64,000 nucleotides of DNA from Chamaea fasciata (taxonomy: Eukaryota; Chordata; Aves; Passeriformes; Sylviidae), in contig JARCOQ010000003.1 of assembly GCA_029207755.1 (NCBI GenBank), positions 87,191,994-87,255,993 on the forward strand. Reading direction: 5' to 3'. The translations under genes and the position numbers were made by a program. Below, piece after piece: positions 38,899 through 50,374 of this stretch. Below the pieces are notes generated by a model that saw nothing but the letters and a program-made list of their open reading frames with translations, searched no databases and was not told where the DNA came from. Position 1 is the stretch's first letter; each line of letters begins with the position of its first letter.

Positions 38899-39949
38899 AC
38901 AGGTTGATAAGAATAAATGTTTTTGTACAGAACAGGAAAATGTAAGCTTGAGGAAGAATGAGATCAGCTGTATCATCTCTCATCACATATAGAACAAAAT
39001 CAGCTATATTTGAGTGAGGTGTTCAGACTGCCCCTCTATACACTGGAGGGACATAGGCATGTCTGTCCTAGACATCTTTTCTACGAAGAGATGGCTGTAG
39101 ATTTCTGCATTGCATTAGAAAAAGCCTACAAAACCTGACACTATGATTTCTTTTTGTACTGATTTCTGTTTTGTGTGAATAATAGTAATATTCAGACTAC
39201 ATGTGAGAGACAGAAAATACTTATGCATACAATAATACCAAAGTCTTGCATTTCCAGCCTTTAGTCTATATCATCAAGAACAAGCAATTAATTCTCAAAA
39301 TGTTTCTTTGCTGACAATCTGTGTTATCACTAACAAAGGCAAAAATAGATAGCATAGTATGCACAGTGTCATTTGTACTAACTAAACATTAACTTACAGC
39401 TTCTTCTTCCAAGCTGCTGAGGGTTTTCCTCCAGTCCAGAGAGTGTGTGTAGTACTAGATTTTTAAGTCCCAGATCAACCACTGAAATATTAAGTAATTA
39501 TAACTTCACTGTTTTTTTTTCATTATGCATTCTGACTAGCTACACATACTTTTAACATTTAAGCACCAACATTTTTAGTTTCAAATATGTTTATATTCAT
39601 TTACATATTTCATTTACATACATTCATTTACACATTTATGTATGTGATATACACTCACAGATTTGTTGTCTTCAATTTTAGTTGATTATATAATCTCTTG
39701 GTCATTTGCTTACACATTTCATAGAAGATGCTACTTCCTTTTCATGTTCATTTATTAATAAATGTGCAATGAAACAGAGAATTGTCTCTGAAGTGACTTA
39801 AATTCCATTATGATAGCAGAACTGTATGTTTGAATATGAGTGAAGAAAACAGTACTTGGCTCACCTGTGCAAAATCTAAAACAATGTATTTCCATCTTGC
39901 TGCTTAAACTTCAAGCCTTATTTTGTACTTTGCTGGACTTCAGGGGGAA
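38899..39949. other. Intronic AT-rich sequence, no gene seen
   Basis: Contains a run of CATTTACA-type imperfect repeats around 39595-39650. No exon recognised. Confidence 0.5.
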
Positions 39950-40144
39950 CTTAAACTGCCCTGGTATCTTCTACGGGACAATTCTGTGGAGTATAAGATC
40001 TGCTTGGAAGAGTCCCATGGAATAAAACCCTCGAGGGAAGGGTCAAAGAAAATCTATCACAACATCTAAGCTCAAGAGCTATTTGTCTCAAAGAGTGGAC
40101 AAAAAATACCAGATGGCCTGTATGGATGATCAAGGAACTCCTGG

Positions 40145-40175
<31 letters not shown>

Positions 40176-40572
40176 GAGGATGGAAGCAAGGACAGGTAAC
40201 CTGGCAGGAAATAAAGAGACAATATCTGAGCATGCAGCAATAAGTTTAGGAAGGTCAAAGGTCAAGTTGAATATGTCAAGAAATTTGAAAGACGTCAAAA
40301 AGGGTTTCTATGAGTATGTAAGTGACAAGGGGAAAAGAAAGGAAAATGTAGTCAAATCCTTAATTGGACTGGACATGCAAAAGTTTGAGGTCATAAAAAC
40401 TGCCTTCCTCTTAGTCTGTACTGGTAAGATTGTTCAAAGATCCACCATCCTGGAGACCAGAGAAAAAGTCTCAAGACAGTAAAACACCCTTGATGGATGA
40501 GACACATGTCAGGCAATAGTTAAGCAAGCTGGATATTTGTGTGCCCATGGGCCCTCTTTGGATGCACCCACA
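39950..40572 (+). mobile_element. CR1 LINE ORF2 remnant, 5' part of a nested pair (plus)
   Basis: The translation of the + strand from about 40120 carries a recognisable CR1 ORF2 stretch between endonuclease and reverse transcriptase (IKELLAKLK, then DVKKGFYEYVSDKGKRKENV). A 24-A expansion at 40152-40175 lies within it. The element stops at about 40572 where a minus-strand CR1 has inserted, and resumes near 41040. The 5' limit is approximate. Confidence 0.72.
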
Positions 40573-41030
40573 AATCATAGCATTATAAAATTTTATGGTC
40601 AATAAAGCTGAAAAAACCCTCTAAGATGACTCTGTCCAAATGTCAAGATATCATCACCCTATTAGCTGCTCAACCATATCCCATCCACATACCTTATGGA
40701 CAGTTCCAGAGGTGGCAATTTCAACACTTCTTGGGGAACCTATGCCAATGCATGAGGACCCTTTTAGTGAAGGCTTTTTTCCTGATATCTATTCTAAACC
40801 TCCCCTGGCACAATGTGAAGCCATTTCCTCTCATCCTGTCACTTGCAAATTGGTAAAAGCGACTGACCCCCACCTGAGTACAACCTCCTTTCAAGTAGCT
40901 GTAGAGGTTAATAAGGTTCCCCCTCATTCATCTTTTCTCCAGCTTAACAACCCCAGCTCCTTCGGCTGCTCCTCATATAACTTGTGCTACAAGACCCTTC
41001 ACCAGTTTTATTGCTTTTCTTCGGATATGT
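40573..41030 (-). mobile_element. CR1 LINE 3' fragment inserted into another CR1 (minus)
   Basis: Starts AATCATAGCATTATAAAATT and runs through the reverse-strand CR1 landmarks for CCTGATATCTATTCTAAACC, CTTTCAAGTAGCTGTAGAGG and CTTTTCTCCAGCTTAACAACCCC, ending around CTTCGGATATG. Both flanks are one older plus-strand CR1. Confidence 0.88.
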
Positions 41031-41039
41031 AATTCTGTG

Positions 41040-42513
41040 AAAGCTGGCAGATGTCATTGCAAAGTCACTGTCATTTAACATTAATAGATCATATTGTTTA
41101 GCAGAAGCACCCAAAGAATGGAGGAGAGCAAATGTCACTTTTCCAGAAGGGAAAAAATGAAGTCATGGAAAACTCCAAGCAGCTCACTGTTGCCTTGATC
41201 CTTATTAAGATAATGGAGCAGTTAATCCTGGAAATCATGAATAACAAGAAAATTATCTGCAGTAATTAGCATGGTTTCAGCAAGGGTTGGTCATACTTGA
41301 CCAATGTGATAAACTTCCAAAGTGAAATGACTGGCTTGTAGATGGGGGGTGAGCAGTGTGTATTGTCTACCTTGATATTAGCAAAGCTTTCTGCGTGATC
41401 TTCCACAAGATCCTCATGAAAAAGATGATAGAGTAGAGTCTGGATAAGTAGACAGTGAGGTGAACTGCAAATTGGATGAGTGGCCAAGCCCAGATGAAGA
41501 TGTTTGTCATGGAGTAAACCTTTACAAGAGTTCACCAGTGGTGTACTCCAGGAGTTAATTGAGGATCCAGTCCTTTTTAACTTATTAATGATCTGAACAA
41601 TAACCTTATTAGTGATCTGACCAATGGGGCAAAGTGCACTCTCATCAAGTTTGCAGAAGACACAGGCATGGGAGGAGTGGCTGATACACCACAGGTTTGT
41701 GCTGCCACCCAGAGGGTCCAATACAGGCTTGAGAAATGTGCTGACAAAAGCCTCATGAAGTTCAACAGGGGTAACTGCCAAATGCTGCACCTTGGAGGAA
41801 TAACTCCATGCACCAGTGGATACCATGGACTATCAGCTTGTAGCCAGCTTTGCAGGGGAGAACCTGGAGGTCTTTGTGGACATAAAGTTGAATGTGAGGC
41901 AGCAGTGTGTCCTTGTTCGTAGAAAGCAAATACCTGGGCTGCACCATGAGATGTTTTGTCAGCAGGTCAAGGAAAGTGATGCTTTCCCTCAGCACAGGCA
42001 CTGAGGCTGTATCTGTAGTTCTGGGTTCCCCAGGAAGAGAGTCATGGACATGCTGGAGAGAGGACAGTAAAGACACTAGGATGATTAAGGGACTGGAGCA
42101 TTTCTTCTATGAGGAAAGGCTGAGGAAGCTGAAACTCTTCAGCATGAAGAAGAAAGGCTCAGAGAGGGATCTTATCAATGTATACAAGTATCTGAAGGGA
42201 GGGTGTACAGAAGATGGAACCAGGCTCTTTTCACTAGTGCTCAGTGACAGAACCAGAGGCAGTGGACACAAAGGGAAACACAGATGCTGCTGTCTGGACA
42301 TCAGGAAATATTTATTACTGTGAGAGTGACTGCACACTGCCACAGATTCATCATGGGGGTTATGGAGTCTCCATCCTTGGAGATATTCAGAAGCCATGTG
42401 CACATGGTTCTGTGAACCTGGCTCGGGGTGTTCCTGCAGGAGGATTGGACAAAATGACCTTCGAGATCACTTCCAATCTCAACCATTCTGTGACTGTTAC
42501 TGTGAGGATTCGC
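41040..42513 (+). pseudogene. CR1 LINE reverse-transcriptase remnant and 3' end (plus)
   Basis: 1.47 kb continuing the element that begins near 39950. Translated fragments show the CR1 reverse transcriptase order: a GFSKG-like segment, a YLD-like segment, a decayed FAEDT where CR1 has FADDT, MKFNRGNCQMLHLG, and the thumb/tail region with DLINVYKYLKGGC. Many stops and frame breaks make it non-functional. It ends GACCTTCGAGATCACTTCC, then CAACCATTCTGTGACTGTTA, a decayed CR1 tail. Confidence 0.9.
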
Positions 42514-43926
42514 TTATATAAATGATATAATTATATATTACGGGAAAAGACTTTTAAAAAAAATCTTTGTTTTATCATACAATGAGATATTATATAATGG
42601 ATTTCCATAGAAGCATATTTGAAGAAAAAAGAAATGTCATAATATTACCCATTAGGTGTGAGTCATTACCAAATGTACTGAATAAATTTTCTAATTTTTC
42701 AGAGTATAAACCACAAACAGTTAATAAAAGGCTGTTTAAACTTATAAAAATGTTATCACTACCCTAGCAATTACATTTTCATAGTCTCTGAGGGTTTATG
42801 ATCCTGGGATATTTTCCAGTACAAAACAGATTTTAAGTTCAGTCATAACTGCATGTTATGAATCAGTGATTTGTATCTGTGTGTACAACTAAAACTCCCA
42901 CTTTTATTCTTATCTCATTTTTGTGTGTTTGTTATGTTGTTTCTCTGTCATTTAGCTTTTTAACAAATCCACATGTACTCCATTTTTCTTCATAAATAAT
43001 AAATTCACATTCAGATAAAATATCAAAATACCCTCCACTGTCTGTAAGAGAACTTAACACACGTCAAACTTGGAAGTCTGCAGTATGATTTTAAAGATTA
43101 AATTAATAACTTTTTACACTTTTTTAACTTTTGGTCATGCGGTGACCCTCTATATTGCCATTTCTGGTTCAGTATTCTAATGTAGCATAATGCTTCAGAG
43201 TAATTCCCAGTTCACATCCAGAATAATCCCTAGTCTCTCCTTTCTCCCATATCTTTATGTTCAGCATCAAATACTTCCAGATTTCAGGACAACTAGTAAG
43301 CCTAAATAAATAGCAGTCTGTTTATTTCTGGTTTAAAGGAAGCCTTTCTTGGAATTATTTGGAAAAAATCCCATATTTATCTAAATGTCTCTTTCTTTAA
43401 AACTTTTTTCTGCCTAGATGACTGTAAAAATGTGAAGGCAGTTACTGAGAACTCTAAGCAGATTGGCAATGTTGCCTCGTTGGTTTGTCTTGAGGGTTTG
43501 TATCTATATAATATTGATTGTAGAGTTAAGATTAGTGAAATCTCTTCATTCTGAATATAAACTGTACCCCACATAGCAAAGTATGATCCATCATTGCTTC
43601 ACCTGTGTGTAATTAATAATTAACAGTATTAACGCTTATCACTAAAGTAGGTCTCACAGTGACTTCTGGAGTTTGACATTCATATATTCTCTATTTCATG
43701 CTCTTCAGCATTCCTCTTTTTGCCCAGAAAGAGAAAAATGGCATGCGCTTTTTGAAATCATTCCATTGCTTTAAATTTCTGGGCTTTGTTTTTACTTTTT
43801 TATTCCACAAAACACAGGGGAATCCATGTGATATCTAGAGTCTGAGGAAATATTTAGTGTTTGTATTTTCAGTACATTATTATTTGGTTTTACACTCTTG
43901 GATGCTTTTAAATAGTTTCCCCCTTC
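42514..43926. other. Intronic AT-rich sequence, no gene seen
   Basis: No repeat family or exon recognised. Confidence 0.5.
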
Positions 43927-44300
43927 TGTAATAGGTGTGAATAGTATATCCTACATTGTAAGCACAGAGTTGGTGGTGACTGGGGATTAGGCTGTGGCCA
44001 AGCCTCATCCCTAATGGGCTACAACTGTGTAGGGCAGGTGGACAGTACTGAAGACAAAGGAACATGGAATGCTGGGGTGTACTGACCAAACACAAAAGTG
44101 TAGAGAGGGCACACAGTTGTAATACACGTAAGATGAAGGGTATAAAAGGCTGTACTGAAAGGCAACCAAATGCTGATTCTTGGAGCCTTATTTGGTGTCA
44201 GTTGTACCCTCTTTATCAATTTATGCTGTCAAGTAAAACAAATCTTGAAGGAAAGTACTTGAAGTTATGTGAAAGCCAACCCTTTTTGACACAAGTAAGT
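43927..44300 (+). mobile_element. Putative LTR-like element with TATA box (plus)
   Basis: Starts TGTAATAGGTGTGAATAG and has a LTR-like layout: a GC-richer U3-like part, a GGGTATAAAAGGCTG box at about 44139-44153, then CTTGGAGCCTTATTTGG and a TTGTACCC...TTTATCAATTTATG stretch resembling R/U5. The 3' end and any target duplication are unclear. The next kilobase may be internal sequence of the same element, or unrelated. Confidence 0.5.
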
Positions 44301-45330
44301 TTAAGAAGACTTAATCTCTTATACAAATCAAGTCAAGAACAGCTGATGGACACCTTAACACATTATGTGGATTGAACCTATTTACAGGGAGCAGTAAGAT
44401 CGAGGCCGTTCCATGAGAGGACTCACAAACTAGAATCCAAATTTAACCTCAGTACAGCACTGCCATCAGTAAGGAAGGCACAGTTGTGCAGCATCAAAAC
44501 AGGGAAGTCAGGACCAGGGTCTGGTAACAGGGTCCCTGACAAACCCCAGACACCACAAGCAATGGACCTGACCCAGGGTCCAGCTAGGGGAGCAAGTAAG
44601 AAGCATCAGAAGACAGAACAAGAGACAAATCTGGTATTTACATACAAGCAATCCATCCAAAAAGAAGAAGAAAAGATCTTTACAAGATCACTCTTGAGAC
44701 AGGGAGGGAGGAAGGATTGGAAACTACAACATCTACAAAATAGTTCAGGCCAGATCAGGGTGTCCACGGCTGAACTCATTGACAATGGGCAGGGTGTGTA
44801 GGAAGGACCTCGATGGGTCTGCTTCAGTCAGCTTGGGTATATTAGTGCTCTAAGGGCTCTGATAGCCACTTTATAGGAATCCCCTGAAGCATGATCATCT
44901 GGAAAATTGAAATCATTAGTTTTGCTGAAAAAGGAAGGCAAACGGGTTCTTTTTTCCCTGCACCGGGTCTGCATTTGTAACACCTGCTTCCATTTCCATT
45001 CATACTCTTCCTATCTTGATAGGACTTGGCCATCCTGGAAGAACAGCTCATGTCTGCTCCCACATTTCCACCACAAACCACTGGATTTGTTGCTCAGGGC
45101 ATTGGGTAGTGCAACCTTTTCAGGGTCTCTGGCTGGCTTTTTCTGCTAGGGAAGATTGATTTTTGCTGGCACATTGTGCCAGTGCAGCCTGTCAGATGTA
45201 CAATGTAATCCCATCGACATAGATGAGCTGGACTCTGGGCAGTTTACATTTGAAGAGTCACAGACTTTCTCTGAGTTAAACTCTTTCATGGGAGCTAAGA
45301 GGATGGAGTAGTTTGACACATTGCATAAAT
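44301..45330. other. Unassigned GC-richer block after the LTR-like element
   Basis: About 1 kb of GC-richer DNA. A 105-codon open frame on the + strand (44484-44801) is Gln/Lys/Ser-rich, with no recognisable domain. It could be internal sequence of a degenerate retrovirus downstream of the element at 43927, but no gag, protease or polymerase motif is visible. Confidence 0.35.
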
Positions 45331-45800
45331 TATTTTCAATCCATAATAGGCATTCACAGAAAGAGTACTCTATATGAGGTAAATAAAAATTAGATTTGAT
45401 TTGGATTTTTAACTACTACAATATCTTACACAGAAAAGATCTTGAAGAAAATTAGAAAATTATCAAGTGTGTAGAACAACAAAGTTGAGAAAAATAAATG
45501 TCTATCAAGTTCACTAAAGCCTCATCTGGACTGTCTTTCTTTTTGATAACCACATTTTCTGCAAAGTCAGCAGAAGCATACCTCAGCTTGATACATCTCT
45601 TATCTAACAGAATAACTTACGTTGCTTAGCAAGCAACAAAATTACACAACTCGATATCAGGTACAGGACTGGAATGCTTTTCAATTATGCACATTTTATA
45701 AAATGGTGGACAATATAATGGGTGTTGTGAAGACAATCCTCAAATACACTGTTAATACTTAGGCTACTTCTTTAACTTTATAAAACCCTTGCGGTTTGGT
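45331..45800. other. Intronic sequence, no gene seen
   Basis: AT-rich; nothing recognised. Confidence 0.45.
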
Positions 45801-45983
45801 TTTCTTTTTTCTTTTTTTTCTTTTTTCTTTTTTCTTTTTTCTTTTTTCTTTTTTCTTTTTTCTTTTTTCTTTTTTCTTTTTTCTTTTTTCTTTTTTCTTT
45901 TTTCTTTTTTCATTTTTCTTTTTTCTTTTTTCTTTTTTCTTTTTTCTTTTTTCTTTTTTCTTTTTTCTTTTTTCTTTTCCTTT
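45801..45983. repeat. (CTTTTTT)n heptamer tandem repeat, pure pyrimidine
   Basis: Two tracts of period-7 CTTTTTT units, 45801-45911 and 45913-45983, broken by a single A at 45912. The whole region is polypyrimidine on the + strand. Open frames reading Phe/Leu/Ser on this strand and Lys/Glu/Arg on the other are products of the repeat and not proteins. Confidence 0.96.
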
Positions 45984-48464
45984 AAATAGTACATCAGTAA
46001 GTTTACATTAAGAAGAATTTTAAGCAATTTGCTTTTCATCTGATCTCAGAATAGAAAGATTAATTTTATGTCATGAATATCTCCTCAAGTAAGGAGTTTT
46101 ACTTCAAAAAATATTCTTATACATCCTTTTCTTAGTTGTGGTCATTCTGTGTGCCTTCAAGTTGTCAAACTTTATATTTCATTTTGCCTATAAAACAAAA
46201 GTTGGTATAAAAGTATTTTAAAAAAATTGTATTTTTATCTTTTTGCATGTGTTTTGTGATTCAGACAGAAATATTATAGTGGTGGTGGCACTTAATAAGA
46301 GATACTTTAAATACAATGTGTATTACATTAAGAAAATAAGCTCTCAAATTATTTCAGTTTTATTCTAATTTCTGAATGAATTTCAGACAATTATTCTAAT
46401 GTCTGAATATTTTTTGAGGACAGTTTGAAATAAAACTTATTTCAATATCAAAAAACCCTCAGTTTTGTGGATATCCTACAAAACCTAAAAAAAGCTCAAA
46501 AAGTTCAGATAAAGTTCAAAGTTAATGTCTTTAAGTTAAGGAGAAAAAAGACGTCCAAATTTTGAAAGGTACAAACTTTAAATTTAGTGATCCTACAGAA
46601 TTACACTTCTGAAAGTAAAGAATACTCAATTAGACTTCATCAATTAGACTTATGAAACAAATTTTTTTGTCATCTTTCATCTGCAGTTATATTTACGTGA
46701 GAATATCAGAGTTTCTCCATTTGCTAAAATAGCATGACTATTTTAAAGAGAGTAAGTGATATCAGTAACACGGGAGGAGGATTAAAAATTTCTTGGCTAA
46801 TTTTTTTAGCAGTCACCTTCTCATGTCCTTACGTTCTTCTCAAAACCTTTGTGCTCCTGCAGAATACTGTCTTGTGTATCATCAATATGCTGCTAGAAAT
46901 AGTTGCTGTTAAAGATCAGGCAATGCAATCTCCAGAAGTGAAAGACTTTCCTGTAATTCTCTGTTATATATTTGAGAACACTGCAATTTTATACAGCATA
47001 AAGTATTCTATAGCATTAATAGAAGTAGAGTTGGCTCATGGTAATTTTTAACATTTTCTTTGTACTTCAGAATTGGTGATGTGATGCTTTTAAAGAGTGT
47101 AGGAATTCAGACCTTGAGCTATGATTTATTAAATAGCTAATTTAATATTATGTTTTATTAGTAATTATGTTTGGATGTGTTGTATTACTTTTAACCTTTA
47201 AAGTATAAACCAAAAAAGAAATTAATATTAACATACTTTGATGTTGAAAGTAATTTGTAGCCAATTAGCAATTTTTATCTGACTTTCAAAGAAGGTTCTC
47301 ATCATACATTTCAAATGCCTAGTGGAGAGGAGCTCCATACTGAAAAAAAAAAAAAAAAAAAAAAAAAGGCTTCTCTGTGTCTGTCCAGCTTTTTTCATGT
47401 CTCAAATGCTCAGAAAATATGGTCTCACAATAGCTTCATAGATATCTTGATTCTCTCTGAAATTTTTTTAAAATACTGCCCACATATTACCTTTGTACTC
47501 TGAGAACATGAATTCCTAAATTCCCCCTTGCATATTATCTTGGATATCATCAGTAAATGAGGATGATCTCATTCTATTATTTCCCTTGAAACTGCATTTG
47601 CTTTAACCTTTAAAAATTTGAGGGAGGCGAAAGAATCTGTTTCAATAAGTTTTTCTAGTACATGCCTCAGCTTGCCTATGGCTTGTGGCCAGATAATTTA
47701 CTTCTGCAGGAAACCCTGTTTGTGTTATTTGTGCTGCTCTCCACCTGCTTATCCAGAGGAAGAGAACAGATGCCAATGCATTTTCATTTATCTCCCTCAA
47801 AAGAGATCCACGATAATCAGGGATCTGAACTGGAAAGCATAAGAAATGCAGAATACCAGAATTAGATGAGCAAGGTTGTATATAGTGTCATTACCTTATC
47901 AGCACTTTAAAGAAAATTTTTAAAAAATTAAAGAACTTAGAAATTAATTTTTATGTTGGCCAGTCCTTGCTGTATTGCTCATTGCTGTCATGGCATATGT
48001 TAGACAACACTCAGCAGCTGCTCTTAGCAGAAAGCTTTTTAGTTTACTGAGTTACCTATACTCTTCCTGGACTAAGCTTTTTCTCCCCTTTTCATCCATA
48101 TATCTTCAAATCTTATGGAAAATGCAGAACACATTTAGAGGCAGAAAAAATGCAATAGGAGCCCTTTTATCACAAGTTTATGTGTGGAAGAGAATCTTGC
48201 TGCTTCTCCAATGAAGACCTTTTGTATCTAGTAGATACAGGATTTGACAGCCAAGAGTCATGGTTCGTATGATTCTAAGAGAGGGCGTGTAGGTGTGCTG
48301 CAGAGAAGAGACCAAATTATTTTCACCATGAAAAGAATTCAGAGGTATATCAGCATATGGCTTATTTTATATTCTGCTGCAAGATACACAGAAAGTCCAG
48401 CATGCTTTCCACAATGCTGACTTGTTATAACCACTTAATGTGATTAACTCCCATATTCTTATGG
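45984..48464. other. Intronic AT-rich sequence with one poly-A tract
   Basis: Holds a 25-A run at 47343-47367 and a short imperfect tandem around 46363-46410. No exon or repeat family recognised. Confidence 0.5.
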
Positions 48465-49591
48465 CTGGATGTAGTGGGTTGACCCTGGCTGGACACCAGC
48501 CACTCACCAAATCCTCTCTATCACTCCCCTCTACAACTGGACAGGGGAGAGAAGATATAACAAAGGGTTCATGGGCTGAGACAAGGAGAGATCAATGACC
48601 AAATACCATCACAGGCAAAACAGCCTAGAATTAGAGATATTAATTGAATGCATTATTAATAAAATCAGAGCATGATAATGAGAAGTAAAATAAGACTCTT
48701 AAAGACACTTTCCCTCATCCATCCCTCATTCCCAGTTCTATTTGGTCCCTGCCAACAGCACAGGGAGACAGGGAAAGGGGGTTATGGTCAGTTCATCATC
48801 TGTGTCTTCTCCTTCTGTTCAGGAAGAGGAATCCTTTCACTGCTTCATCATGGGGTTCTTCCACCAACAGGAAATATTTCTCCATGAACTTCTCCAACAT
48901 GAGTTCATCCCAAGGGAAATAGTTTCCCACAAGCTACTTCAGCATGGGTCATTCTTCCATGCCGTGCAGTCCTTCAAGAAAAGGCTGCTCCAGTGTGGTC
49001 CCCTACATGGTAACAAGTCCTACCAAGAACCCTGCTCCAGCGTGGGGTCCTCTGTCCACGGGTCTGCAGGTCCCTTCCAGGAGCCTTTTCCAGCATGGAC
49101 CTCCCACAGGTTCACAACTTCCTTTCAGGAATCCATCTGCTCTGGCATGGGTGTCCTCCATGGGGTAAAGATAGATCTCTGAGTCCCCTGGCCCTCCATG
49201 GGCTGCAGGGGCACAGCTGCCTCACCATGGGCTGCACCAGGGGCTGCAGGGGAATCTCAGCCCTGACACCTGGAGGACCTTCTGCCCCTCTTTCTGCTCT
49301 GACCTTGATGTCTGCAGAGCTGTCCCCCTCATGTATTCTCACTCAGCTGTTCTCTGGCTGCAGTTTCACCACTGCAAGAACTTTTTTTTCCTTCTTCTTA
49401 AATGTGTTACCATCGAGGTGTTACCACCATCTCTGATTGGTACACCCAGCCTCAGCCAGCAGCACTTTGTCTTGGACTTGGCTGGTGTTGGCTTCTTGGA
49501 CATGGAGGAAGCTTCTGGCACCTTCACACAGAGGCCACCCTTGTGCTCCTCCTTCTACCAAAACCTGGCCACACAAACCCAATACACTGGA
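48465..49591 (-). mobile_element. Solo ERVL-type LTR (minus) with CTGGA target duplication
   Basis: The LTR proper is 48470-49586 (1117 bp). It begins TGTAGTGGGTTGACCCTGGC and ends CACACAAACCCAATACA. Identical CTGGA flanks lie at 48465-48469 and 49587-49591. A 5-bp duplication is the usual mark of ERVL-type integration. A chain of CTCCAGCATGGG/GTCC-type units in the middle is a family trait. Read on the minus strand it starts TGTATTGGGTTTGTGTGGCC. No internal retroviral sequence remains, so it is a solo LTR. Open frames across it are chance. Confidence 0.95.
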
Positions 49592-50269
49592 AATAGCTTT
49601 TCCTGTTACATATCAAAGTAATCCCTTTTGTAGATTACAAATCAACACTTCACCATACTTCCTAGCTTTGCTCTTAATTATTTCATCCCCTTTTATCTGC
49701 ATTTTACCTCATTAAATGTTCTTTAGTAATTTGATCTTACTCCTACTTTGTATTTCATGGAAGAAGAGAAATGTCTAAAATTACAGTACTGACAGCTTGT
49801 TGTAGGACATAGGATGAACTGTTCTATTACAAATAAATGTCTGTAAATTAGTGTTGGCCTGATTCTCATATGCAATACTTCACAACACTGTTTCAAAGGT
49901 GTCAGAGAGCAAAATGAAAGAAAACTATTGACAAAACTGGACAAAAATTTGCTTGAATGCTGTAGACTTTTATACTGGAAAAAAAACCCTTCAGGATTAT
50001 GTATAACCTCAGTAGGAAACCTTTCTATTTTCCTGATTGTAATGCTTCCAACTTTGCCCATCAATTGGTCTGCCCTGTAACCAATGAAGCAGAAAAACTC
50101 ATGACACACCGGGAGTCCATCAGTAGTCCTGTGTATGCAGTGTACCATGGCCAGTGGGGTCACCATGTAGACTGTGACAACTCCATAGACTTTTTTCATT
50201 ACAACTATACCTCTATGATTTGAACATGTCAACGCATTTGTCCTTTTTTTTTTCAATTCAAATTTTCAG
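49592..50269. other. Intronic sequence up to the last exon
   Basis: No repeat recognised. A 177-codon open frame on the minus strand (49723-50256) has no recognisable domain or splice context. Confidence 0.5.
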
Positions 50270-50374
50270 GAGAAACATGTTCTGTTCGCATCAATGAGTG
50301 CCAAGACAGACCCTGCTGGAACGGAGGAACCTGTGAAGGGGACATAAGTGACTTCAAATGCAATTGCCCCTTTG
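50270..50374 (+). CDS. EYS: EYS-like exon 6 of window: calcium-binding-type EGF
   Basis: 105 nt, phase 1 in and phase 1 out (residues 276-311), the same size and phase as the exon at 23015. It closes the previous repeat (GETC) and encodes SVRINE-C1-QDRP-C2-WNGGT-C3-EGDISDFK-C4-N-C5-PFG. INEC is the calcium-binding form and WNGGT-C fits the O-fucose consensus. The C3-C4 loop has Gly where the hydroxylation motif needs Asp/Asn. The acceptor has a long T tract and ends AAATTTTCAG; the donor is GTAAGC. The next exon of the gene was not found in the remaining 13.6 kb, so the following intron is longer than that. Confidence 0.86.

Larger units (their letters stand above)
8624..50374 (+). other. EYS: EYS-like gene, internal segment (six exons, five complete introns)
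   Basis: Six EGF-coding exons on the + strand join into one open frame of 931 nt. The intron phases match at every junction: 1, 1, 0, 2 and 1. Introns are about 14.2 kb, 318 bp, 6.4 kb, 7.6 kb and 12.2 kb. The joined segment has one trailing EGF half, then eight further EGF units, the last one cut at the window's final exon. EYS is known as a secreted, EGF- and laminin-G-rich protein of the photoreceptor matrix, mutated in human retinitis pigmentosa, with many small EGF exons spread over a huge locus. The family assignment is inferred. Other multi-EGF genes (Crumbs, Notch, Slit, Fat) are less likely given intron sizes and the spacing of the repeats. No promoter, start codon or polyadenylation site of the gene lies here. 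Confidence 0.78.

Noticed and set aside
41266..41826. 186-codon minus-strand open frame
   Set aside because: Antisense to the CR1 reverse-transcriptase remnant on the + strand.
45764..46039. Lys/Glu/Arg-rich minus-strand open frame and Phe-rich + strand frames
   Set aside because: Direct translation of the (CTTTTTT)n repeat.
49723..50256. 177-codon minus-strand open frame
   Set aside because: No domain, no start context, no splice sites and no repeat match; I treat it as chance, though its length is unusual.
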